DNA from: Candidatus Nanopelagicales bacterium
GTDB lineage: Bacteria > Actinomycetota > Actinomycetes > S36-B12
Direction of reading: 5' to 3'
Assembly: GCA_018402235.1 (NCBI GenBank)
Contig: JAGYJJ010000002.1
Span: 249,251-313,250 of the forward strand
Length of the DNA: 64,000 bases
Notes under the pieces: generated by a model
What the model was told of the DNA's origin: nothing
Database searches by the model: none
Seen by the model: the letters and a program-made list of their open reading frames with translations, nothing else
Shown: piece by piece, positions 26,677 to 38,288 of the stretch
Layout of the letters: every line of letters starts with the position of its first letter
How positions within the stretch are numbered: position 1 is the stretch's first letter
Position numbers and translations under genes: made by a program

Positions 26677-27824
26677 CGAGAAGTGAACGCGTCCTTCAAT
26701 TTGCCGAACAGGCCGCCACCTTCGGTTGCGCCTTGGGTCTGCACGGTGTGCACGGCCTCCTCACCGCGCAACGACGCAAACTCGCGCAGCAGTTCTTGCT
26801 GCCGGGCGTCCAAACTGGTGGGCACCTGCACATCTACGTGCACGAACAGGTCACCGCGACCACCACCGCGCAGCTTGCCTACTCCCTGACCGCGCAGGGT
26901 GACCGTGGCACCGCTTTGTGTTCCGGGGGTGATCGAGATGTCCTCGGTGCCATCGAGGGTGTCGAGCTTCACGCTGGTGCCCAGTGCTGCTGCAGCCATC
27001 GGGATGGAGACCACGCAGTGCAGTTCATCGCCGTGCCGTTCGAAGACCGGATGCGGGGAGACCACGATCTCGACGAACAGATCACCCACCGTGCCGCCGT
27101 TGGGCCCCACTTCGCCTTGACCTTGCAACTGGATGCGGGTGCCGGTGTCCACGCCAGCGGGGACCTTAAGGGTGAGGGTCCGCCGGGTTCGCACGCGACC
27201 TTCACCCGAGCACTCCGGACATGGATGCGGGATGGTGGTACCGAAGCCCTGACATTGCGGACACGGACGCGCGGTCATCACTTGACCGAGGAACGAGCGC
27301 TGCACCGACTGGATCTCCCCGCGGCCCTTGCACATCACGCAGGTTTCAAGTTCGCTGCCCTCGGACATTCCCGAGCCCTCGCACGAGCCGCAGGCGGCAG
27401 CCGTATCGACGGTGATGTCGCGCTCGCCACCGAACACCGCGGTGGGTAGATCGACCTGGATGCGCACCAGGGCGTCTTGTCCGCGGCGAGCACGGGTGCG
27501 TGGTCCGCGTTGGCGGCCGCCACCGCCCCCGCCGAAGAACGCATCCATGATGTCGCCGAAATCAAAGCCGGTGGCACCGAAACCGCCGAAGCCACCGGAC
27601 TGGCTGAGCGGATCACCGCCGAGGTCGTACATCTGGCGCTTGTCTGGATCGGACAAGACCTCGTAGGCAGCAGTGACCTGCTTGAAGCGCTCTTGGTGCT
27701 CAAGGTCAGGATTGACGTCGGGGTGAAGTTCGCGCGCGAGGCGACGGTAGGCCTTCTTGATTTCCTCAGGGGAAGCATCGCGAGCTACGCCCAGCAGGGC
27801 GTAATAGTCCGTTGCCACAGCCAC
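26673..27824 (-). CDS. dnaJ: Chaperone DnaJ
   Basis: 383 aa Hsp40 that delivers clients to DnaK. J domain with HPD ([10 protein letters not shown], near residue 36), Gly/Phe-rich region (residues 75-105), four zinc CxxCxGxG-type repeats ([32 protein letters not shown]), then the substrate-binding and dimer regions. It begins directly after the hrcA stop, so it is the second gene of the CIRCE-controlled unit. Confidence 0.95.
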   Translation of the reverse strand: MAVATDYYALLGVARDASPEEIKKAYRRLARELHPDVNPDLEHQERFKQVTAAYEVLSDPDKRQMYDLGGDPLSQSGGFGGFGATGFDFGDIMDAFFGGGGGGRQRGPRTRARRGQDALVRIQVDLPTAVFGGERDITVDTAAACGSCEGSGMSEGSELETCVMCKGRGEIQSVQRSFLGQVMTARPCPQCQGFGTTIPHPCPECSGEGRVRTRRTLTLKVPAGVDTGTRIQLQGQGEVGPNGGTVGDLFVEIVVSPHPVFERHGDELHCVVSIPMAAAALGTSVKLDTLDGTEDISITPGTQSGATVTLRGQGVGKLRGGGRGDLFVHVDVQVPTSLDARQQELLREFASLRGEEAVHTVQTQGATEGGGLFGKLKDAFTSR

Positions 27825-28844
27825 CTACTGTCCCTTGAGCATCTTGCTGACGTATTGCGCGACCGCGTGCACCGCACTCATGGTTCCGGCGTAGTCCATA
27901 TGGGTGGGTCCCATGACCCCCAAGGACGCCACCGGTTCTTCGGAGCGACCGTATCCGGCGGTAACAACTGATGTCGATTCCAACCCCTGCACCTCGGTCT
28001 CTTGACCGATCCGGACGGTGACCGGACTTTCCAACGACAGCTCGCCCAGCAGCCGCAAGAGCACCACCTGCTCCTCGAGTGCTTCGAGCACCGGCTGAAT
28101 CGCCATCGGGAAGTTTTGTTGGTAGCGGGCCAGGTGAACGGTGCCACCGAGCACCACTCGTTCTTCGATGCGCTCGGTGACCGCCTCCAACACCGCGGAC
28201 ATAACCGCCTGCACCAGGCGTTGGTCTTTCTCCGCGAAGGACTTGTCGAGATCTTGCAAGGCGTCGGGAACGAATGCGAACGGCTTATTCGCAACAACCG
28301 CGTTGAGTTTGGTGCGCAAGTCCGCGAGGACGTCCTCAGACAATGGCGCGGAGCACTCGATCACGCGTTGTTCCACCCGACCGGTGTCCATAATCACTAC
28401 AAGCATCAAGCGCGTTTGACTGACCGCAATGAGTTCCACGTGACGAACGCTGCTGCGCTGCAAGGACGGGTACTGCACGAGCGCTACCTGTTGGGTGAGT
28501 TGCGCGAGCAGCCGCACGGTGCGACCCATCACATCGTCAAGGTCCACAGCATCGCCCAAGAAACGCTCGATCGCCTTGCGCTCGGCAGCGGTCATTGGCT
28601 TGACGTCGGAAATCTGATCCACAAAAAGGCGGTACCCGCGGTCGGTGGGAACCCGGCCGGCGCTGGTGTGCGGGTGGGTGATGTAGCCCTCTTCTTCCAA
28701 GGCCGCCATGTCGTTGCGGATGGTGGCCGGGGAGACACCCAGACTGTGCCGTTCGACCAGAGCCTTGGAGCCGACCGGCTCGTGGGTGGCGACATAGTCC
28801 TCGACGATCGCGCGCAGCACGGCGAGGCGGCGGTCTTCGAGCAC
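27825..28844 (-). CDS. hrcA: Heat-inducible transcription repressor HrcA
   Basis: 339 aa repressor that binds CIRCE with help of GroEL. The winged helix is visible ([30 protein letters not shown] and [18 protein letters not shown]). The start is GTG 28844 ([10 protein letters not shown]), because GGGAGG ends 5 nt before it; the open frame from GTG 28883 would begin inside the CIRCE element. dnaJ follows immediately. Self-repression through the CIRCE at 28877-28903 is expected. Confidence 0.93.
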   Translation of the reverse strand: MLEDRRLAVLRAIVEDYVATHEPVGSKALVERHSLGVSPATIRNDMAALEEEGYITHPHTSAGRVPTDRGYRLFVDQISDVKPMTAAERKAIERFLGDAVDLDDVMGRTVRLLAQLTQQVALVQYPSLQRSSVRHVELIAVSQTRLMLVVIMDTGRVEQRVIECSAPLSEDVLADLRTKLNAVVANKPFAFVPDALQDLDKSFAEKDQRLVQAVMSAVLEAVTERIEERVVLGGTVHLARYQQNFPMAIQPVLEALEEQVVLLRLLGELSLESPVTVRIGQETEVQGLESTSVVTAGYGRSEEPVASLGVMGPTHMDYAGTMSAVHAVAQYVSKMLKGQ

Positions 28845-28876
28845 GGCACCTCCCAGCGGCCTAGGACCGAGCACAT

Positions 28877-28903
28877 CTGGCACTCGGTGAGTCAGAGTGC
28901 CAA
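28877..28903 (-). promoter_or_regulatory. CIRCE operator of hrcA-dnaJ
   Basis: On the minus strand TTGGCACTC-N9-GAGTGCCAG, matching the CIRCE consensus TTAGCACTC-N9-GAGTGCTAA except at the outer third base of each arm, and at the last base. It ends 32 bp before the hrcA GTG and overlaps the last codons of the upstream vapC gene. Confidence 0.9.
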
Positions 28904-29290
28904 GTCTACGCCGAGATCACGGGCTCGCCGAGCGAGGCGCGAATCGAAGGTGACAACCGCCGATGAGGTCTGGCGCGCGGTATCCAGAACGCAGCAGTCG
29001 GGCAATCCCAGCCCCGTGGAGGCCCGAAGAGACGCCAACCGCCAGGGCTGCTCGTCATCCACCTTGGTCACATGCACTCCCAGGAAATCCCAGATCCTGC
29101 GCACTTGGTCGACGACCCCGGCTGCTGATGGGCGGATTGCGGCTTCCGCGACGTTGAACGGGTGGATCAGCAATGTTCGTCGAAATGTCGATCTGCGGAT
29201 GAACCAGGACGCATCTTCGTAATGGGGATCATCTTCGTCAGTCAACGCGATGAGCACGTTGGCGTCTAGCGTCACTAGTTCCCTAGGCAT
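28892..29290 (-). CDS. vapC: VapC-type PIN-domain toxin
   Basis: 132 aa. PIN acidic positions are visible: [15 protein letters not shown] at the start, [10 protein letters not shown] with a Glu, [11 protein letters not shown] with an Asp, and [13 protein letters not shown] at the end. ATG 29290 overlaps the antitoxin by 8 bp; the frame from 29371 adds unconserved residues. Its last codons form half of the CIRCE element of hrcA, so the hrcA promoter lies inside this gene. Confidence 0.8.
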   Translation of the reverse strand: MPRELVTLDANVLIALTDEDDPHYEDASWFIRRSTFRRTLLIHPFNVAEAAIRPSAAGVVDQVRRIWDFLGVHVTKVDDEQPWRLASLRASTGLGLPDCCVLDTARQTSSAVVTFDSRLARRARDLGVDLAL

Positions 29291-29549
29291 AGCGGTCCCA
29301 ATCCTTACGAATGTCCTCCAAATAGCCCTTGGGGTAGTGGACGTTGAGCGCCGCCAATTCCTTGAGTGCAAGCTCCACGGCCAGCACGCGCTCGACCGCA
29401 GTGAGATTCAAGGCCTCCGCGCCCTTGAGGATCAATTCACGGATCACATCCGACCGACTGAGATCTGGCCATTCATGCAAGCCCGCCTCGACAGCGGCGG
29501 CGATGTCGTCTGTCTCGGTTACTTGGTGGCGGAGTCGGGTCGTGGGCAT
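29283..29549 (-). CDS. vapB: VapB-like antitoxin
   Basis: 88 aa from ATG 29549; the longer frame from 29708 runs through the promoter and divergent gene. DIAAAVEAGLHEWPDLSRSDVIRELILKGAEAL resembles a ribbon-helix-helix helix pair, and the C-terminal [19 protein letters not shown] probably contacts the toxin. It is the first gene of the pair and probably binds the direct repeats at 29556-29585. Confidence 0.7.
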   Translation of the reverse strand: MPTTRLRHQVTETDDIAAAVEAGLHEWPDLSRSDVIRELILKGAEALNLTAVERVLAVELALKELAALNVHYPKGYLEDIRKDWDRYA

Positions 29550-29555
29550 AAAGTG

Positions 29556-29585
29556 AAGTGTACCACCGAAATTAAGTGTGTCACC
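29556..29585. promoter_or_regulatory. Direct repeats upstream of the second vapBC pair
   Basis: AAGTGTACCACC at 29556-29567 and AAGTGTGTCACC at 29574-29585 match in 10 of 12 bases with starts 18 bp apart. They lie just upstream of the antitoxin ATG in the divergent gap to the TauE gene. Fits an antitoxin operator. Confidence 0.4.
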
Positions 29586-29640
29586 TAACCGCTGGGCGTC
29601 GTCATTGGCTTTTCCTAGTATTGTGATAGGAATAGTAGCT

Positions 29641-30543
29641 ATGGTCCCCCTCCTGCTCGTGGCGCTCGCCGGGTTCGGCGCGCAGATGGTCGATGGCTCA
29701 CTCGGCATGGGTTACGGGCTCACCTCGGCCACATTGCTGGTGGCGATCGGGCTTACGCCTGTGATGGCGTCGGCGTCGGTGCACTTTGCGCAGGTGGGCA
29801 CCGCATTTGTGAGTGGGTTCTCGCACGGCAAACTCGGCAACGTCGACAAAACGGTGCTGCGACGTATCGCGATCCCCGGCGGCATCGGCGCGTTCATCGG
29901 GGCGATGTTGCTATCGACCGTGTCCACCGCGCTCGCCCGTCCGGTGATGAACACAATCCTGCTGGTCTTGGGTGTGTACGTGTTGTTCCGTTACCTACGC
30001 CACCGGGTGGTGACGTTGCGCAAGGGCCGCCCCGGCAAACGCTTTTTGTCCCCACTTGGATTGATCGGCGGGTTCATCGATGCCACAGGCGGCGGGGGTT
30101 GGGGTCCGGTCACCACACCCGCGTTGATGACCACCGGCCGGATGGCGCCGCATCGAGTTATCGGAACCGTTTCGGCCGCGGAGTTCATCGTTGCGGTGTC
30201 CGCGAGTATCGGCTTCCTCGTAGGCCTGGGGCTGGCGGCGGTGGACCTGACGGTGCTGCTGCCACTGTTGATCGGTGGCGTGATCGCGGCACCGTTCGCC
30301 GCCTGGGTCGCCCGGCGGTTACCGATGCGGGTCATGGGCGTGGCTGTGGGCGGAATGATCATCGTGACGAACACGTTCTCGTTGATGCGCACGTTTGAGG
30401 TAGCCGGCTCGGTGATGGGTGCAGTGCTTGGGCTGATGGCCGTGGTGTGGATGTCACTTGTGGTGATGGTGACGGTTCAGCACTTCGCCGCGAAGCGCGC
30501 TTCGGGTGAGTTGGATGCGGCTAAGCAGCCAACGTCCGTATGA
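29641..30543 (+). CDS. TauE/SafE-family (sulfite exporter-like) permease
   Basis: 300 aa from ATG 29641, about eight helices. The family repeats are visible: GFGAQMVDGSLGMGYGLTS in the first half and GLIGGFIDATGGGGWGPVTTP in the second. The family moves sulfur-containing or other organic anions; substrate unknown. GTG 29578 is an upstream option, but it lies in the direct-repeat region and adds 21 residues. The 3' end overlaps the convergent hemW by 23 bp. Confidence 0.82.
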   Translation: MVPLLLVALAGFGAQMVDGSLGMGYGLTSATLLVAIGLTPVMASASVHFAQVGTAFVSGFSHGKLGNVDKTVLRRIAIPGGIGAFIGAMLLSTVSTALARPVMNTILLVLGVYVLFRYLRHRVVTLRKGRPGKRFLSPLGLIGGFIDATGGGGWGPVTTPALMTTGRMAPHRVIGTVSAAEFIVAVSASIGFLVGLGLAAVDLTVLLPLLIGGVIAAPFAAWVARRLPMRVMGVAVGGMIIVTNTFSLMRTFEVAGSVMGAVLGLMAVVWMSLVVMVTVQHFAAKRASGELDAAKQPTSV

Positions 30544-31671
30544 CGTAATCGGCGAGCAGCCGGCCCTTGCGCGTCAGGACGAGCCTTTGTTCGTTGTTGA
30601 TCGATTCCTGCTCGATGAGCTGTTGGTCGCGGAGTTCAACGATGGTTTGCTCGCTGCACGCGAGGTCTGTGCGCGCGATTCCGTCTTTCATGCGCATGCC
30701 CAGCATGAGGTTCTCGAGTGTGCGTTGCTCGAGCGTAAGAATCTCTTCGTCTTGCATCGGCGATAGATCTGCACTCACGCGTTGGGCGTAGCTATGCGGG
30801 TGTTTGACGTTCCACCAACGCCGGCCATGAAGGTGACTATGTGCACCCGGACCGATCCCCCACCAAGCTGAGTTGCGCCAGTAGGCGATGTTGTGGCGGC
30901 ACTCAGCGTGCGGCTTGGCCCAGTTGCTCACCTCATACCAGTCGAAGTCCGCTGCACTGAGGCGATCGTCGATCAGTTCGTAGCGGTCGGCGGCAACGTC
31001 GTCGTCGGGCATGGGCAGTTCACCGCGCTGCACGCGCCGGGCAAGAGCGGTACCCGGCTCCACGATCAGCGAATAGGCGGAAACGTGATCCACTCCGGCA
31101 TCGAGAACTTCGTCGAGGGAGCTTGCGAGGTCCTCGTCGGTCTCACCGGGGGTGCCGTAGATCAGATCAAGATTCACGTGTTCGAAACCTGCCGCCCGTG
31201 CGGCCTTCGCTGCTGCGCTGCTGGCACCGGGGGTGTGGGTGCGTTCCAGGGTGGCGAGGACGTTGGGTGCACTGCTTTGCATGCCAAGAGAGATGCGGGT
31301 GAAGCCACCTTGTTTCAGCGCTTCGAGCATCTCTTGGTTTATCGAGTCCGGGTTGGCTTCGGTGGTGACTTCTACATCGGCTGATACGTCGAAGTTGTCT
31401 TCAATGGCTGCTCGTAGCTGATTGAGCGCCGGGGCACCGAGCAGTGTGGGGGTGCCACCACCGAAGAAAACCGTGTCTACGCGGTGATCAGCGGCCAGAT
31501 GCTGCGCCGCTTGGCGGATCTCGGCGATCAGGTGTTCATGGAAGGTGTCGCGTCGGACGTTGTCGCCGAGTTCGGTGGCGGTGTAGGTATTGAAATCGCA
31601 GTAGCCGCAGCGACTCGCACAAAACGGAACGTGGACGTACAGCGAGAGCGGAGTTGGGGTTGGTATTTCAA

Positions 31672-31675
<4 letters not shown>
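30521..31675 (-). CDS. hemW: Heme chaperone HemW (radical SAM)
   Basis: 384 aa. Radical SAM CxxxCxxC at Cys19, Cys23 and Cys26 ([13 protein letters not shown]), then [10 protein letters not shown] and TEANPDSI. HemW delivers heme and is often mislabelled as coproporphyrinogen oxidase HemN; the short CASRCGYC form and the C-terminal domain fit HemW. ATG overlaps the lepA stop by 4 bp, so lepA-hemW is an operon. Confidence 0.92.
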
Positions 31676-33534
<1,859 letters not shown>

Positions 33535-33570
33535 GGGCTACCTCGGATGCTCGAGGCCCACTAGGGGCCA

Positions 33571-33590
33571 CCTGGGGGGTCTACCCCAGG
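33571..33590. other. Inverted repeat in the lepA-rpsT gap
   Basis: CCTGGGG-N6-CCCCAGG, perfect 7-bp arms. No T-run follows on either strand, so it is not a simple terminator. It could be an operator or leader hairpin for rpsT or lepA. Confidence 0.3.
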
Positions 33591-33679
33591 GTACGGGTAC
33601 TCTTGGGCGGCTGCAGAGCCCCGTGGCTCCAAGCGTTGACCTTAAGAAATTCAGCTGAGACGAAAGATCGAGGAAGTCC

Positions 33680-33940
33680 GTGGCGAATATCAAGTCGCAA
33701 AAGAAGCGCATCCGCACCAACGAGAAGGCTCGGTTGCGCAACAAGGACGTCAAGTCCTCGGTCAAGACCGCTGTGCGCAAGTTCCGCGAGGCTGCCGAAG
33801 CAGGCGATACTGCCGCCGCCACCGCCCTGGCCCGCGAGGCCACCCGTGCACTCGATAAGGCTGCCGGCAAAGGTGTCATTCACAAGAATCAGGCCGCGAA
33901 CCGCAAGTCCTCGATCAGCAAGCGCGCCGAAGCGCTGTAG
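33680..33940 (+). CDS. rpsT: 30S ribosomal protein S20
   Basis: 86 aa, basic, helical 16S rRNA-binding protein: [34 protein letters not shown] at the start and [23 protein letters not shown] at the end. GTG 33680 follows GAGGAAGT. It is convergent with holA (34-bp gap) and divergent from lepA, the usual actinobacterial setting. Confidence 0.95.
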   Translation: MANIKSQKKRIRTNEKARLRNKDVKSSVKTAVRKFREAAEAGDTAAATALAREATRALDKAAGKGVIHKNQAANRKSSISKRAEAL

Positions 33941-33974
33941 TTAGTTCTCGTTCGCTCGGCACTGCAGGCCCCGG

Positions 33975-34976
33975 CTAGTCCCGCTTAGCCGCGGTACCCA
34001 CCACGAGCTTTTCCAATTGGTAGAGCTTCTGCTCGATCTCCAACGCGTGACCGCGTTCCAAACCGCCCTTCATCAACGCTTCGGCGTCGGCGAGTTCAAC
34101 GAGAGATTGTGCCAACCGTCGTTGGTCGCCACTCCAGCGTGACCATTGACGTTTGAGGGTTCCGACCTTCCACGGCGGCAATCCCAGTTCGCGCGCCACA
34201 TCGGCTTCGCTGGCACCCGGACCCATTCCGCCCACGCGGATGATGTCGCGCAACCCCGAGGCCATCGCGAGCACGCTCATGAGTCCTACCGAGGAGTCAT
34301 TACCGGTGGCCGCAGCGTGACGCACCGATTCAAGCGCCTGGGCGGGCATGCGATTCCACACCTGCTCGGCGATCTGCCAGCCGGCAACGTCGGCCACTCC
34401 GGCGAAGTACGAGCGCACGTGATCTTCGGTAATGGGATCGTCGGGCACGTCGGCCACCAACTGGCTCACCGCAGCGAACAGCATCGGCAGGTCATGACCC
34501 ACCGACTCATAGAGCACGTTCACCGCATCGGAGGTGGCACGCCGGCGGTGGCGGGCGAATTCCTTCGTGATCACCTCTATCGCTCGCTTGCCCTTTTTCA
34601 CGGCCAAGCACTCGATCTCGTTGGCACCCGCGCCGCGCAAAGCCTCCAGGAACTTCTTTCCACCGGCGGTGCCGTCGTGGTGGACGATGAGCCAAACGTT
34701 GTCCGGTTGGTCAGCCAGCACCTCCTGAAGCGCCTGCATGAATGAATCGTCCGCCGATTGCAAAGAAGTGATCAACACGATCATGTCTTCACCGAATAGT
34801 GTGGGTGCGCAGGCGTAGCGCAGATCGTTTGCGGCTTCCTCAACCGAGGCATCAACCGCGACGCGGTCGGCGCCCGGAGCGCTCTTGCGAATAGCGGCCA
34901 CCGTCGCGGCGATCGCGCGGTCCACAAGAGCCTGCTCACCACCGCGGGTGAGGGTTATGCGGGCTGGCGCGCTCAT
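33975..34976 (-). CDS. holA: DNA polymerase III delta subunit
   Basis: 333 aa clamp-loader subunit that opens the beta clamp. N-terminal AAA+-like domain without P-loop (ITLTRGGEQALVDRAIAATVAAI), the VIHHDG strand, and a helical C-terminal domain (LGLPPWKVGTLKRQWSRWS...YQLEKLVVGT). It follows comEC by 52 bp on the same strand, as in many Gram-positive chromosomes. Confidence 0.92.
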   Translation of the reverse strand: MSAPARITLTRGGEQALVDRAIAATVAAIRKSAPGADRVAVDASVEEAANDLRYACAPTLFGEDMIVLITSLQSADDSFMQALQEVLADQPDNVWLIVHHDGTAGGKKFLEALRGAGANEIECLAVKKGKRAIEVITKEFARHRRRATSDAVNVLYESVGHDLPMLFAAVSQLVADVPDDPITEDHVRSYFAGVADVAGWQIAEQVWNRMPAQALESVRHAAATGNDSSVGLMSVLAMASGLRDIIRVGGMGPGASEADVARELGLPPWKVGTLKRQWSRWSGDQRRLAQSLVELADAEALMKGGLERGHALEIEQKLYQLEKLVVGTAAKRD

Positions 34977-35028
34977 GATGGGCTCAGCATGTCATGTCGG
35001 TTTGACCTTTCGTTGGCCTTCGGTATCG

Positions 35029-37368
35029 CTACGAACCTCGCCGGGTCACCCAACCAAGATGGCCGTTCTCATCGCGAATCACCGCGATGTCCCCGTGGTG
35101 GTCGGTGCGCACGATCGTGGCACCGGCGGCCCGCCACTCCTCGAGCGTCTCAGCGTTCGGGTGACCGAAGGAATTGTCCGCACCGACGCTGACCAAGGCC
35201 AGATCCGCATCGGCCCAGGAGGCGAAACGCGGGTGCTGGTGGGGTGAGCCGTGATGAGGAACCTTCACAACATCGAAGGTGCCGGGCCCACCCACGATCG
35301 CTGCTTGGGCGGGTGGCTCAATATCCCCGGTAAGTAGCACGCGCAATCCGTGCACGCGCGCATCAATCACGATGCTCGCGTTGTTGGCGCGTGAACCCTG
35401 CGATGAACCACTCGAGGTGATGATGCGCCGGGGCCACATCACCCGGTACTCGCCGCCACCCACGCGAAAACTCACACCGGCGGTGAGTTCGCGCGACGCG
35501 ATACCTCGACGTTCGAGTTCGTATTGAACTCCAGCAGCTTGTTCCTCGGGCTCGTGGGCAATCGTGGTGAAGACAGCATCCACCTGCCGACCATCGATCG
35601 CTCCGGCTAATCCGTTCACATGATCGGCATGGAAGTGCGTTAGCACCAGCACCGCGATGTGATCGATACCCAAATCGCTCAGGCAGCGATCAATCGCGCG
35701 TGCGGATATTCCGGTGTCTACCACCACAGCGCCGGTACCTACCGATGGAGCGATCACCAGCCCGTCGCCTTGACCGACGTCGCACTGCACCAAAGCCCAG
35801 TTGCTTGGTGGCCAGGCTCGGCGATCCGGGGGCGCAATCACCCACACCAGGAGGCCAATCACAATCGTGCCCGCTGCTGCGATTCGCAACCTGGGCGAAC
35901 CGATTCGCCACAGCACGATGCTCACCGCGGTCACGACGACAACGACTGCAGCGATCATCGGCGATCCACGAATGCGCATCACGTCGATGGCAGCGGCATG
36001 GATTGCAACTTGGGCGATCCACTCGCCGGACATCGCACCAACCCACGCCACTATGTCGGCGAGCGGCGTCAGTATCGGAACAAGTCCGATGATCGCGGCC
36101 GCGAGTCCGGCCACCGTTATCAACGGGACGACCGGCATCGCCAACAGATTCGCGGGTACGGCCGATACCCCCACATAGGCGCCCATTGCCAACAGCACGG
36201 GTGCGGTTGCTGCCTGTGCTGCGAGGGTCAAGGATGCGGCGATCGTTACGGCTACGGGAATGCGCGACCCCCATTCGGTTTCCTCAATGCGCTTTTTGAG
36301 GGTGGGCGCCAACATGACTATCCCTGCGGTCGCGGCAACCGATAGGGCGAACCCCCAACTGACCGACAGTGACGGAACGATCACCACAAGCACCAAGACC
36401 GCAGTTGCCAGGATTGAAGGCCCTGGTCGTCTGCCACCCACCAGAAGCGAGAGCACCACCACCGCACCCATCACACCGGCACGAAGCACACTCGGTTCGG
36501 GGTGCACGACGATTGCGTAGAAGACCAGGGCTATCAGTGCAGCCACTATGCGAGCCACCATAGGTAGGCGCAATAGCCACGCCAGCCCGATCACCGCACC
36601 CACAACGATCGCCACGTTTCCTCCGGACACCGCGGTCAGATGTGACAGTCCGCTCATCCGCATCTGTTCGACCAGTTCGGGCGACATCGCGTTCTCATCG
36701 CCAATTGCAAGTCCGGCGACAAGTGCCGATCCCCCAGCCGGGCGTGCCGGCAAACTTGCTTGCAGTGCATCGCGGACCTGCTGCGCGACGCGGTCGATGA
36801 GACCGGGCGTTCCGGTGATCGTGAAGTCGTCGTCGGCTTGTAGGTAGGCGGCGGTGTGGACCGAACCACCCGCCGGGCGCAACCGGCCTTCGACCCGTAC
36901 CGGGGTTCCCGTGGTGGGCGCGCTGGCGAACCGCGGGAGGGTGACCGACACCGGCACCTCAATACCGATCGTCGCGGATGTCGTTGCGCTGACGTGACTC
37001 ATGGAGAAGCGGTTCGTGGATAGCGGGACATAGATAGCGCCCAGGGACTCGCGCGGCGGGCCGCTGATCACCCCTGAAACGGACACCTGCTCGCCCATGA
37101 AGGGGGTAAGCGCCGGGGCGCTCCAGGCCGATATCTGCATAGCGGCCGCAACAGCGGCGATGGCAACAGAGCTTGTCGTTACGACAATCCCGCTGCGGCG
37201 GCGCAGCACCACCATCACAACGAGCGTTGCTGCCACGACAGCCTGGATCAATCGAACTGCAACTTCGTGGCGCGTCTGGAGGGAATCGATCGAAGAAAGA
37301 CCAAGCAGCACGCCCGCACAGGCAGCCCAGGCGGCTAGCGCCGGAGCAACCAGCCGCAGATCGGTCAC
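35029..37368 (-). CDS. comEC: ComEC/Rec2 DNA-uptake channel protein
   Basis: 779 aa. About ten hydrophobic helices; the N-terminal DUF4131-like OB region (residues 90-190) is followed by the ComEC competence domain (MSGLSHLTAVSGGNVAIVVG) and a C-terminal metallo-beta-lactamase domain with THFHADHVNGL and VPHHGSPHQHP. In competent bacteria it forms the inner-membrane channel for single-stranded DNA. ATG overlaps the comEA stop by 4 bp. Whether this organism is competent cannot be read here; no type IV pilus genes are in the window. Confidence 0.92.
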   Translation of the reverse strand: MTDLRLVAPALAAWAACAGVLLGLSSIDSLQTRHEVAVRLIQAVVAATLVVMVVLRRRSGIVVTTSSVAIAAVAAAMQISAWSAPALTPFMGEQVSVSGVISGPPRESLGAIYVPLSTNRFSMSHVSATTSATIGIEVPVSVTLPRFASAPTTGTPVRVEGRLRPAGGSVHTAAYLQADDDFTITGTPGLIDRVAQQVRDALQASLPARPAGGSALVAGLAIGDENAMSPELVEQMRMSGLSHLTAVSGGNVAIVVGAVIGLAWLLRLPMVARIVAALIALVFYAIVVHPEPSVLRAGVMGAVVVLSLLVGGRRPGPSILATAVLVLVVIVPSLSVSWGFALSVAATAGIVMLAPTLKKRIEETEWGSRIPVAVTIAASLTLAAQAATAPVLLAMGAYVGVSAVPANLLAMPVVPLITVAGLAAAIIGLVPILTPLADIVAWVGAMSGEWIAQVAIHAAAIDVMRIRGSPMIAAVVVVVTAVSIVLWRIGSPRLRIAAAGTIVIGLLVWVIAPPDRRAWPPSNWALVQCDVGQGDGLVIAPSVGTGAVVVDTGISARAIDRCLSDLGIDHIAVLVLTHFHADHVNGLAGAIDGRQVDAVFTTIAHEPEEQAAGVQYELERRGIASRELTAGVSFRVGGGEYRVMWPRRIITSSGSSQGSRANNASIVIDARVHGLRVLLTGDIEPPAQAAIVGGPGTFDVVKVPHHGSPHQHPRFASWADADLALVSVGADNSFGHPNAETLEEWRAAGATIVRTDHHGDIAVIRDENGHLGWVTRRGS

Positions 37369-38141
37369 ATGCCAGCCAGGTCTCGGATCTGTTCGATCAT
37401 CGACGGACCGATTCCGGAGACCTCCATGAGTTCATCAATCGACGTGAACGGTCCGTTTTTCTCCCGCCACTGCACGATTCGTTCGGCTATGGCCGGACCC
37501 ACGCCAGGAAGCTCGTCGAGGAGGTCGACACTTGCTGAGTTGATCGAGATCTTCGATGGGGTGGTTCCGGCGACTGGCACGCCTACGAAGATCTGTTCAC
37601 CGTCTACCACCGGCCGAGCCAGGTTCACCGATTCCAGCGCCTTATCTTTCGTGGCTCCCCCGGCCGCTTCGATGGCATCTTGCACACGGGAACCGATCGG
37701 CAGTTCCACAACGCCGGGCTGGGCCACCTTGCCCACCACGTGCACCAACACCTGACCGGATACTTCTTCGAGGGCCAGTCCCGGATCAACCTCGTTACCC
37801 ACCTGGACAACATCGCCCACCGATTGAACCGGTTCGGGTTGACCACTCCACCACCACCAGGCAACCACCAACCCGAGGGCGGCGATAAGCGCGAGCGCCG
37901 CCTTGCGAGCACGTGGATCCCACGTTGTGAACCAGCGCGGCAGATGGCGGGCAGAGTCCTCGTCCTCGCTGCCAGTCGCGAACGCGGTGGGTGCAGCGTC
38001 CAGCAAACGGTGGCCGGTGCGCTGGGCAGGTGGTGCGTCGAACTGCGAACCTTCCCCATCGGCTGACGAGAACCCGGTGGTTGGCGGCGTTTGGGCCACC
38101 AGAGCAAGACGATCTTGGACGCGGGGATGCTTGGACCACAT
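37365..38141 (-). CDS. comEA: ComEA-like DNA-binding protein
   Basis: 258 aa. One TM helix near residues 82-102 (ALALIAALGLVVAWWWW), a SLBB domain (VLVHVVGKVAQPGVVELPIGSRVQDAIEAAGG), and two helix-hairpin-helix motifs at the C-terminus (INSASVDLLDELPGVGPAIAERIVQWR and SIDELMEVSGIGPSMIEQIRDL). It is the likely receptor for incoming DNA. Coupled to comEC. Confidence 0.92.
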   Translation of the reverse strand: MWSKHPRVQDRLALVAQTPPTTGFSSADGEGSQFDAPPAQRTGHRLLDAAPTAFATGSEDEDSARHLPRWFTTWDPRARKAALALIAALGLVVAWWWWSGQPEPVQSVGDVVQVGNEVDPGLALEEVSGQVLVHVVGKVAQPGVVELPIGSRVQDAIEAAGGATKDKALESVNLARPVVDGEQIFVGVPVAGTTPSKISINSASVDLLDELPGVGPAIAERIVQWREKNGPFTSIDELMEVSGIGPSMIEQIRDLAGM

Positions 38142-38288
38142 ACCTCGACGTTAAGCAGTGTTCGCACCGGAAAACAGATGCGAATTTGAGCTGTGGATAG
38201 CGATCACGCTGGCTGTGGATGTGTTGAGGGGTGGGTGCACTGAGGAGTGGATGTACTGAGGTGAATACGTACTTGCGCAGGAACAGCC

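Noticed and set aside
28845-28883. GTG 28883 as the hrcA start
   Set aside because: It lies within the CIRCE element; GTG 28844 has a strong ribosome site and the conserved N-terminus.
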